A stretch of 11,112 nt of DNA from contig RKCM01000207.1 in NCBI GenBank assembly GCA_014858325.1, forward strand, positions 1-11,112. Reading direction: 5' to 3'. The translations under genes were made by a program, and so were the position numbers. The notes beneath the pieces are model-generated. The model saw nothing but the letters and a program-made list of their open reading frames with translations, was not told where the DNA came from and did no database searches. This DNA is from Oscillospiraceae bacterium. GTDB lineage: Bacteria > Bacillota > Clostridia > Oscillospirales > Ruminococcaceae. The first letter of the stretch is position 1. Every line of letters starts with the position of its first letter. Positions 1 to 4,436 of the stretch are shown here, piece by piece.

Positions 1-1
1 G

Positions 2-463
2 CCTGTCCTGAAAGACCAGCTCAGGGACACGGAGAAGCGGCTGGCAAACCTTCTGGAAGCCATTGAACAGGGCATCCTGACCCCGACCACCAAGCAGCGA
101 TTAGATGAGCTGGAAGCCCGGAAGGAAGCCCTGAACACCAGCATTCTGGAAGAAGAGCTGAAAAAGCCCGTCCTGACCCGTGAGTGGATTCGGTTCTGGC
201 TTGAAAAATTCCGCAAGGGTGACGTGGGCAGCACGGAACACCAGCGGCAGATCATTGATACCTTTGTCAACTCGGTCTACGTCTTTGATGACCGGGTCGT
301 ACTCAATTTCAACTTCACGGACGATGCCAAAACGGTCACCCGTGAGGAAGTGTTGGGTTCGAGTGCTGTGGAGAATGCTCCACCACAAAAATCCTCAGAC
401 AAATGTCTGGGGATTTTTTGTTTTGCTGGCGCTTTGCGGGATGGTGTGATATACTCGGCTTAG
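2..463 (+). CDS. Large serine recombinase, C-terminal part (gene starts before the window)
   Basis: The open frame enters from the left edge and ends at TAG 461-463, giving 153 visible residues. The first 60 or so residues are Glu/Lys/Leu-rich and read as a coiled coil with the pattern seen in the C-terminal arm of large serine integrases/resolvases (DTEKRLANLLEAIEQG, then a LDELEARKEAL stretch). After it comes a segment of the type REWIRFWLEKF, followed by HQRQIIDTFVNSVYVFDDRVVLNFNF. This closing beta-strand motif is characteristic of recombinases of ICEs, phages and IS607-like or integrative elements of Firmicutes. The catalytic Ser domain lies outside the window, so activity cannot be judged. 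The last 25 or so codons run through a terminator hairpin and encode an unconserved tail. Such genes usually sit at one end of the element they move, so an element boundary may lie just to the right. The family call is by recognition, without alignment. Confidence 0.8.
   Translation, partial: PVLKDQLRDTEKRLANLLEAIEQGILTPTTKQRLDELEARKEALNTSILEEELKKPVLTREWIRFWLEKFRKGDVGSTEHQRQIIDTFVNSVYVFDDRVVLNFNFTDDAKTVTREEVLGSSAVENAPPQKSSDKCLGIFCFAGALRDGVIYSA
386..419 (+). terminator. Intrinsic terminator inside the recombinase 3' end
   Basis: A 9-bp stem TCCTCAGAC / GTCTGGGGA (one G-U wobble), extended by A/T pairs and followed by TTTTTT. It lies within the last 25 codons of the recombinase frame, so the transcript would end before the annotated stop codon or very close to it. 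Confidence 0.55.
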
Positions 464-496
464 TTCAACAAATCGGAATTTGAAAGGAGAAAACTC

Positions 497-667
497 ATGT
501 ATCCGTTAATATCTGTTTTTATTATAGTAGTTGGTGCGCTACTATTGGTTTTTGCAAATAAAATTATAAAAAATAACAAGGTTAATCGAATTGGCATTAA
601 AGTGGTTGGCGGTATTCTAATTATAGTTGGTTTACTTCTGCTATATTTTTTATTATCAGGAAATTGA
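497..667 (+). CDS. Small AT-rich two-helix membrane protein (hypothetical, 56 aa)
   Basis: ATG 497 is preceded by AAAGGAGA at 483-490, with six bases between, and the frame closes at TGA 665-667. The protein has two hydrophobic helices, roughly residues 4-20 (LISVFIIVVGALLLVF) and 36-54 (VVGGILIIVGLLLLYFLL). They are joined by a short basic loop rich in Lys/Asn/Arg, so both ends probably face the same side. Codon use is very AT-rich (ATA, TTA, AAT, AAA) and unlike the GC-rich genes to the right, which suggests recent acquisition together with the recombinase. I do not recognise a family. The good ribosome binding site and clean two-helix pattern argue for a real gene; the short length is the main reason for doubt. 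Confidence 0.55.
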   Translation: MYPLISVFIIVVGALLLVFANKIIKNNKVNRIGIKVVGGILIIVGLLLLYFLLSGN

Positions 668-744
668 CATTGCCATTATCTAAGTAAGTGAAATTCCCGT
701 TTGCCGCGCTCGTTCCCAGCAGGCTTTGAGGATTTTTTTCCCCA
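668..744. other. Intergenic spacer, possible element boundary
   Basis: Seventy-seven bases between the AT-rich small gene and the toxin-antitoxin promoter. It has a T7 run near 730-737 but no hairpin before it, and no open frame. Base composition changes from AT-rich to GC-rich here, so a recombination junction may lie in this stretch, but no att core can be identified without a second copy. Confidence 0.3.
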
Positions 745-773
745 TTGACAAAATCATTGAACCAGCGTATAAT
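745..773 (+). promoter_or_regulatory. Perfect sigma-A promoter of the type III toxin-antitoxin locus
   Basis: TTGACA at 745-750 and TATAAT at 768-773 are both exact consensus, with the optimal 17-bp spacer. The predicted transcription start is near 780, directly at the beginning of the antitoxin RNA. A consensus promoter fits the known need of type III systems for a large excess of antitoxin RNA over toxin. Confidence 0.85.
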
Positions 774-804
774 CATAGTACAAGGTAGCGATACCTCCAA
801 ATCG

Positions 805-900
805 TGTCCGCTCCCCGGCAGGCGGCATACAAGTGGTCGGGATCACACATATTGTCCGCCCCCTGATTGGCGGCCTTATAAGTGTTCAGGATCAAAATAT
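805..900 (+). repeat. Two tandem 48-nt repeats of the antitoxin RNA
   Basis: Units 805-852 and 853-900 both begin TGTCCGC and share GGCGGC, AAGTG, GGATCA and a final ATAT, with differences concentrated in loop and linker positions. A further half-copy may precede them at 781-804. The differences keep the pairing: C816-G839 in unit 1 corresponds to T864-A888 in unit 2. Confidence 0.8.
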
Positions 901-902
901 TT

Positions 903-936
903 GCAGAGCCTCGTCGAAAGACGAGGCTCTGCCTTT
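903..936 (+). terminator. Antitoxin/toxin attenuating terminator
   Basis: A perfect 13-bp stem GCAGAGCCTCGTC / GACGAGGCTCTGC with a GAAA loop (916-919) is followed only by CTTTAT. The U-tract is weak, so part of the polymerases should read into the toxin gene 14 bases further on. This is the usual layout of type III loci, where leaky termination sets the RNA:toxin ratio. Confidence 0.75.
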
Positions 937-950
937 ATGGGAGGACGTCC

Positions 951-1442
951 ATGCTCGACGCGCAGCTTTATTTTCTGTCGGATCAGTATTACATTGATTT
1001 TCCGGATGACAAGCTCATGAAAAATAAGGACACCGTCGATGGCGTACCCCATCGGCGGCCCTGTTTTCTGGCTTTTCCCGATGCCAAAAATCCCGCCATC
1101 TACTGGCTGGTGCCCATCTCCTCCCAATACGAAAAATACCAGAAGATCGCGCAGGCTAAGATTCAGAAGTATGGCCGCTGCAATACCATCCGCTTTGGCA
1201 CGGTGCTGGGGCGCAACACCGCTTTTTTGATCCAGAACATCTGCCCCGTCACGGAGCGCTACTTAACCGCCTACACCAACAAATTTGATGAGCCCATCCG
1301 CATTGACGACCGGGTGGCGGCAGATGTCGTTCGGCATTCCCGCGAAGTCCTGGCCATTGCCCGCCGGGGTGCCAAAGTCGTTTTCCCCGATATCTTCAAA
1401 ATCTACCGCACGCTGGAACAGCAGCTGCTGGATACTCTTTGA
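951..1442 (+). CDS. cptN: Type III toxin-antitoxin endoribonuclease toxin (CptN/ToxN/AbiQ superfamily)
   Basis: 163 aa, cytoplasmic, with no signal or membrane segment. ATG 951 is chosen over the upstream ATG at 882 because GGGAGG (939-944) sits six bases before it, and the longer frame would run back through the terminator hairpin and the second RNA repeat. Recognisable family blocks: RRPCFLAF (35-42), YWLVPISSQYEKY (51-63), GRCNTIRFGTVLG (75-87), FLIQNICPVTERY (92-104) and VFPDIF (144-149). The PISSQYEKY block matches the position of the T-S-x-K active-site loop in ToxN. Family members are sequence-specific RNases that cut mRNAs and their own antitoxin precursor; they act as addiction modules or abortive-infection defence. 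The upstream RNA repeats independently support the type III assignment. CptN is favoured over TenpN or ToxN by the 48-nt two-copy repeat and by the motif pattern. No terminator separates it from thiM. Confidence 0.87.
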   Translation: MLDAQLYFLSDQYYIDFPDDKLMKNKDTVDGVPHRRPCFLAFPDAKNPAIYWLVPISSQYEKYQKIAQAKIQKYGRCNTIRFGTVLGRNTAFLIQNICPVTERYLTAYTNKFDEPIRIDDRVAADVVRHSREVLAIARRGAKVVFPDIFKIYRTLEQQLLDTL

Positions 1443-1473
1443 TTTTATTCTTCCACCGAAAGGATATCTCCCC

Positions 1474-2301
1474 ATGAACTTTGCTTCTGCCCTCACGTTG
1501 GTCCGGCAGCGCGCGCCGCTGGTGGACTGCATCACAAATATGGTCACGGTGAACGACTGTGCCAATGTCCTGCTGGCGGTGGGCGGTTCGCCCACCATGG
1601 CCTCCGACCCCCGGGAGGTGGCACAGACCGCCGCCGCTGCCGCTGCGCTGGTCTGCAATCTGGGAGCCATCGACAAAGTGGAGTCCATGATCCTCGGCGG
1701 GCAGTCGGCCAACCACGCGGGCCGGCCCGTGGTGTTCGACCCCGTGGGCGCGGGCAACACCACCCTGCGGCGGGGCGAATCCGCCCGGCTGCTGGAAAAC
1801 GTCCGCTTTGCGGTCATCCGGGGCAATGCGTCGGAGATCCGGGCGCTGGCCCGGCACCACGCGGGCGGCAGCGGCGTGGACGTGAGTGAGGCCGACCGCA
1901 TCACCGAGAAGACCCTGCCCCAGACCGTGGACGCAGCCCGGGCGCTGGCGGGCCAGACCGGGGCCGTGGTGGCCGTGTCCGGCCCCATCGACGTGCTGAC
2001 CGACGGCGAAACCACCTATCTGCTCCGCAACGGCTGCGCCACCATGTCCCGCATCACGGGCAGCGGCTGTATGCTCACGGCCCTGATGGGGGCCTTCTGC
2101 GGGGCAATGCCCGGCGAACCCCTGTCGGCTGCCTGCGCCGCCGCCGCCGCTATGGGCGTGGCGGGCGAAGTGGCCGAGGCAAAGCGCCTTGCCCACGGCA
2201 CCGGCAGCGCCACCTTCCGCACCGACCTCATCGACGCGGTGTTCAACCTGACCCCCGCCCAGCTGGAAGCCGCCGCCCGGTGCGAGCGGTACAGCGGCTG
2301 A
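1474..2301 (+). CDS. thiM: Hydroxyethylthiazole kinase
   Basis: 275 aa, the usual length. It phosphorylates 4-methyl-5-(2-hydroxyethyl)thiazole in thiamine salvage and is a cytosolic ribokinase-fold homotrimer in known members. Visible motifs: CITNMVTVNDCANVLLAVGGSPTM (19-42, substrate pocket), FDPVGAGNT (88-96), RGNASEI (116-122), AVSGPIDVLTDG (167-178), GSGCMLTA (196-203, with the catalytic-site Cys199) and GTGSATFRTDLID (242-254). ATG 1474 is preceded by AAAGGA at 1459-1464, nine bases away. No TPP riboswitch fits in the 31 bp before it, and no thiD, thiE or thiazole transporter is adjacent, so it may depend on read-through from the toxin-antitoxin promoter or on a weak promoter inside the toxin gene. 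An upstream in-frame extension inside cptN exists but lacks support. Confidence 0.96.
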   Translation: MNFASALTLVRQRAPLVDCITNMVTVNDCANVLLAVGGSPTMASDPREVAQTAAAAAALVCNLGAIDKVESMILGGQSANHAGRPVVFDPVGAGNTTLRRGESARLLENVRFAVIRGNASEIRALARHHAGGSGVDVSEADRITEKTLPQTVDAARALAGQTGAVVAVSGPIDVLTDGETTYLLRNGCATMSRITGSGCMLTALMGAFCGAMPGEPLSAACAAAAAMGVAGEVAEAKRLAHGTGSATFRTDLIDAVFNLTPAQLEAAARCERYSG

Positions 2302-2317
2302 TTTTTCCAGAGACTGC

Positions 2318-2355
2318 AAAACGTCCTGCCGGAGAGCTTCCCGGCAGGACGTTTT
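2318..2355. terminator. Bidirectional intrinsic terminator between thiM and the antiporter
   Basis: The 12-bp perfect stem ACGTCCTGCCGG / CCGGCAGGACGT is flanked by AAA and TTTTTG, with an 8-base loop. It ends thiM on the plus strand. On the minus strand the hairpin follows the antiporter stop codon but has only three to four T, so it is weaker there. Confidence 0.85.
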
Positions 2356-2374
2356 TGTTTGACTTTTTATTGCA

Positions 2375-3343
2375 TTACATCGTGAACTGGATGGCGCAGA
2401 AGGCCGCATAGATGCACAGCAGCCCCACGCCCTGCGCCCGGGAGAGTTTGCCCCGCAGCAGGGCAGGCAGGCACATCAGGACCATGACGGCCAGCATCAC
2501 GGGCAGGTCCAGCACCAGGCTGGAGTTCACCCCAAACAGGGTGGAGCTCTGGGGGATGGTGAAGGGCGCGATGGTCACGGACATGCCGCTGACCAGCACC
2601 AGATTGAAGACGTTGGCCCCCACGATGTTGCCCAGCGAGAGGTCGCTGCAGCCCTTGACGAGGGAGGTAATGGCCGTCACCAGCTCGGGCAGCGAGGTGC
2701 CCAGCGCCACAAAGGTCAGGGCGATGACGGATTCCGGCACACCCAGCTCCTGGGCGATGCGGGTGCCGTTGTCCACCAGCAGGTCGGCGCCCACCGCGAT
2801 GAGCACCGCGCCCGCCACCAGCAGCACGAGGGTCTTCGCCATCGTCATTTCTGCTTCGGCGGCTTCTGCCGGGCCTTCCGCCGGGGCCGGGGCGCGTTTC
2901 ATCTGGGCCACGTTGGCCGCCATGTAGGCCACGAACAGCGCCAGCATCACAAGGCCCATGGGCCGGGTGAATTTTCCAAAGCCATAGGCCGCCACGCAGT
3001 AAATGGCCGCAGCGGCAAAGAAGAAGGCCACCGGGGTGCGCAGGGTCTTGGGGTCCACCGGGCCGGGCCGCACCGCAATGGTAATGGCAGCGATGAGGGC
3101 CGCATTGCAGATCACCGAGCCGATGGCGTTGCCGTAGGCGATCTCGCCATGGCCGGACACCGCCGACATGGTGGAGACCATCACCTCCGGCAGGGTGGTG
3201 CCGATGGACACCACCGTCGCGCCGATGAGCAGCTCTGGCAGATGGAACCGCCTTGCCAGCGCCGAAGCGCCCTCCACAAACCAGTCGCCGCCCTTGATGA
3301 GGCAGAGCAGGCCGACAAGGAACAGTAAAACCGATAACAGCAT
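2375..3343 (-). CDS. Calcium/sodium (cation) antiporter, CaCA family, YrbG type
   Basis: 322 aa with about ten hydrophobic helices, the usual size for bacterial CaCA exchangers. It exchanges Ca2+ (or another cation) for Na+ or H+ across the cytoplasmic membrane. The two inverted alpha-repeats are clear. Alpha-1 (about 41-82) has GATVVSIGTTLPEV with Glu53 and GNAIGSVICN. Alpha-2 (about 208-250) has LTFVALGTSLPELVTA with Glu220 and GNIVGANVFN. The two glutamates are the expected ion-binding acids. A Pro/Ala/Glu-rich cytosolic linker (about 150-168) separates the halves. The start is supported by GGGAGGAG just before ATG 3343. A promoter 40 bp upstream suggests its own transcription. The exact ion specificity cannot be told from the sequence. 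Confidence 0.92.
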   Translation of the reverse strand: MLLSVLLFLVGLLCLIKGGDWFVEGASALARRFHLPELLIGATVVSIGTTLPEVMVSTMSAVSGHGEIAYGNAIGSVICNAALIAAITIAVRPGPVDPKTLRTPVAFFFAAAAIYCVAAYGFGKFTRPMGLVMLALFVAYMAANVAQMKRAPAPAEGPAEAAEAEMTMAKTLVLLVAGAVLIAVGADLLVDNGTRIAQELGVPESVIALTFVALGTSLPELVTAITSLVKGCSDLSLGNIVGANVFNLVLVSGMSVTIAPFTIPQSSTLFGVNSSLVLDLPVMLAVMVLMCLPALLRGKLSRAQGVGLLCIYAAFCAIQFTM

Positions 3344-3384
3344 TCGTTCTCCTCCCGTAACTCGAAACTCCGAAACGTCATTTC

Positions 3385-3413
3385 AGTATATCCGATTCCG
3401 GGCGGAATTACAA
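3385..3413 (-). promoter_or_regulatory. Antiporter promoter with a palindrome in the spacer
   Basis: Read on the minus strand: TTGTAA (3408-3413), 17-bp spacer, TATACT (3385-3390). The spacer carries the inverted repeat ATTCCG-GG-CGGAAT (3395-3408), which overlaps the -35 edge. This is a position where a bound repressor would block the polymerase. Confidence 0.6.
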
Positions 3414-3477
3414 CGCCTATGGGCCTGCTTTTCCCTCCAAACGCCGTTTTTCACCGCATTTGCGAAGAGCTCGCCGC

Positions 3478-3744
3478 TCACAGCACGTCCTGCGTCCAGT
3501 ATTTCAGCTCCTTGGCTGCGTCCCGGGTGACGGAAAGCTCCAGCGCAATGTTGGCGAGTGCAGCCAGGATGGTGACGCTGGCCTTCAGGCTTTCCTTAAT
3601 AAAGGGCTTATAGGGGCGCAGCACATCCTTGGCCCGGCGCACCATCGTGTGCATCCAGGCGGGCGCACCGCCCTCCACAAGCAGCTGTTCCTCGGGCGTG
3701 AGGGCCGCGCACTGGGCCGGAAGCCGGAGCATGGTATCTTTCAT
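3478..3744 (-). CDS. Small peptide with a double-glycine-type leader (hypothetical, 88 aa)
   Basis: ATG 3744 follows GAGGAG with six bases between, and a good promoter lies 40 bp upstream, so the gene is likely real. Residues 15-26 (LTPEEQLLVEGG) fit the leader consensus L-S-x-x-E-L-x-x-I-x-G-G of bacteriocins and peptide pheromones at -12, -11 (Thr for Ser), -8, -4 (Val) and -2/-1; only -7 (Gln) departs. Cleavage after Gly26 would leave a 62-residue core: a basic N-terminal part (VRRAKDVLRPYKPFIKESLK) followed by a hydrophobic helix (SVTILAALANIALEL). The core has no Cys and no Gly. No peptidase-ABC exporter, immunity gene or sensor kinase is in the window. It could instead be an ordinary small cytosolic or membrane-associated protein; I do not recognise a named family. 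Confidence 0.65.
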   Translation of the reverse strand: MKDTMLRLPAQCAALTPEEQLLVEGGAPAWMHTMVRRAKDVLRPYKPFIKESLKASVTILAALANIALELSVTRDAAKELKYWTQDVL

Positions 3745-3782
3745 GGTATTCTCCTCAAATTGCCGTTTTGTCGTTTGCCTTT

Positions 3783-3811
3783 ATTGTACCACACTCGCCG
3801 CCCGCCGACAA
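3783..3811 (-). promoter_or_regulatory. Promoter of the 88-aa peptide gene
   Basis: Minus-strand TTGTCG (3806-3811), 17-bp spacer, TACAAT (3783-3788). It starts right behind the terminator of the preceding small gene, so the two are separate transcription units. Confidence 0.6.
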
Positions 3812-3814
3812 CAC

Positions 3815-3852
3815 AAAAAGGCTGCTGCCTCTTTGCAGAGTGCAGCAGCCTT
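3815..3852 (-). terminator. Intrinsic terminator of the 61-aa gene
   Basis: Minus-strand 11-bp perfect stem AAGGCTGCTGC / GCAGCAGCCTT (3842-3852 and 3819-3829), followed by TTTTTGTG. It begins 33 bases after the stop codon of the 61-aa gene. Confidence 0.8.
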
Positions 3853-3884
3853 GTGGGTACGTTTGACGTCCTGACGAGGTGTGT

Positions 3885-4070
3885 TTACAGCGCAGCCTTG
3901 AAATTGTGATGAGTGGAGCTGTAGTTCACAACTGCTTCCATCAGGGTGACAGGCCACAGCATGGCCTTGACCAACATTTCAGCCGGCTTGACACATACCG
4001 TTTCCATACTGTCAATCCCGAACAGAACGACGCAGGCGATCCCAAAACCCAGAATGTAATAGTACATCAT
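3885..4070 (-). CDS. Small membrane protein (hypothetical, 61 aa)
   Basis: The much longer open frame that continues upstream to 4415 is not credible, because it runs across a strong promoter and an ideal ribosome binding site. AGGAGG (minus strand, 4075-4080) sits four bases before ATG 4070 and seven before ATG 4067; either start gives nearly the same protein. It begins with a hydrophobic helix (about 3-19, YYYILGFGIACVVLFGI) and has a second moderately hydrophobic stretch (about 32-49, with MLVKAMLWPVTLMEAVV). It has its own promoter and terminator, so it is a monocistronic gene. I recognise no family. Expression is probably high given the promoter and Shine-Dalgarno strength. Confidence 0.65.
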   Translation of the reverse strand: MMYYYILGFGIACVVLFGIDSMETVCVKPAEMLVKAMLWPVTLMEAVVNYSSTHHNFKAAL

Positions 4071-4133
4071 CAAACCTCCTGTTAGTTTCGCTTTTGCATT
4101 TCCCGGGAGCTTTTTTCCGCTCCCTGCACCTGT

Positions 4134-4162
4134 ATCATACACCCGTTTCAAGATAAAGTCAA
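4134..4162 (-). promoter_or_regulatory. Strong promoter of the 61-aa membrane protein gene
   Basis: Minus-strand TTGACT (4157-4162), 17-bp spacer, TATGAT (4134-4139); each hexamer is 5 of 6. The leader contains a 6-bp hairpin GGGAGC/GCTCCC (4105-4124) before the ribosome binding site. Confidence 0.75.
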
Positions 4163-4374
4163 CACCCCTGTACCACGAAACAATTGCAAGCGTTTTATGA
4201 ATTTCAGTATGCTCACAAAAGTGAAGTGTTGTCCTGCGCTTTACTTTAATTTCAGCAAGTGATTGCACTGAATTGGTCATCCGGCGCGCACAGACAGCTT
4301 TTGTGTGCGGACAGTTTTTCGTTCTTCTTGTGAAAATGCACAAAAGCCCAGGTGTTTTTTGTCCAGAACCATTC
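4163..4374. other. Intergenic region between divergent promoters
   Basis: About 210 bases between the minus-strand promoter and the lectin promoter, with no convincing gene. The only structure seen is a wobble-containing 8-bp hairpin CGCGCACA / TGTGTGCG (4285-4309), with TTTTT six bases later (4314-4319). It resembles a plus-strand terminator, but no transcript leading into it is apparent. Confidence 0.4.
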
Positions 4375-4403
4375 TTGTTGCCAAGTGGAAATTGCGCTAT
4401 AAT
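4375..4403 (+). promoter_or_regulatory. Promoter of the ricin-type lectin gene
   Basis: TTGTTG (4375-4380), 17-bp spacer, perfect TATAAT (4398-4403). It lies 33 bp before the start codon. Confidence 0.65.
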
Positions 4404-4436
4404 AAGGGTAATCAATCGGAAAGGAGATCGCAGCTT

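Larger units (their letters stand above)
780..936 (+). ncRNA. Type III antitoxin RNA (CptI-like), tandem pseudoknot repeats
   Basis: The roughly 155-nt RNA starts just downstream of the consensus promoter and ends in a strong hairpin before the toxin ribosome binding site. It holds two tandem 48-nt units (805-852 and 853-900) preceded by a partial or degenerate leading copy. Each unit can form a 5-bp stem (808-812/821-825; 856-860/869-873) with an 8-nt loop. Five loop bases (814-818; 862-866) pair with downstream bases (837-841; 886-890), giving the same H-type pseudoknot twice. In described type III systems the toxin cuts this precursor into repeat units that wrap around and inhibit it. The unit size of nearly 50 nt and the low copy number fit the CptIN family, whose described repeats are of similar length and number; ToxIN arrays have more, shorter repeats. 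The ends, and the leader's status as a repeat remnant, are inferred. The leader also folds alone as AGGTA-GCGA-TACCT (783-796). Confidence 0.78.

Noticed and set aside
340..385. tRNA 3' end (GGTTCGAGT and a later CCACCA) in the recombinase end, as a possible att site
   Set aside because: The bases flanking TTCGAGT do not pair into a T-stem, and the region is coding in the recombinase frame.
805..900. CRISPR array
   Set aside because: Only two directly adjoining units with no spacers between them; the units fold as pseudoknots and precede a type III toxin gene.
780..936. 6S RNA or SRP RNA
   Set aside because: No long closing stem with central bubble and no SRP core motif; the tandem-repeat structure and toxin gene explain it better.
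882..950. In-frame N-terminal extension of the toxin (ATG 882, 23 extra residues)
   Set aside because: It would translate the second antitoxin repeat and the terminator hairpin; GGGAGG points to ATG 951.
1285..1473. Upstream extension of the thiM frame
   Set aside because: It overlaps the toxin gene, lacks a ribosome binding site and adds sequence not found in ThiM; ATG 1474 has a proper Shine-Dalgarno.
1263..2409. Long minus-strand frames opposite thiM
   Set aside because: Low-complexity shadow frames produced by the GC-rich coding strand; no motif, no ribosome binding site.
4071..4415. Minus-strand extension of the 61-aa gene to 176 aa
   Set aside because: It contains the promoter, leader hairpin and Shine-Dalgarno of the short gene, and the translated extension shows no recognisable domain.
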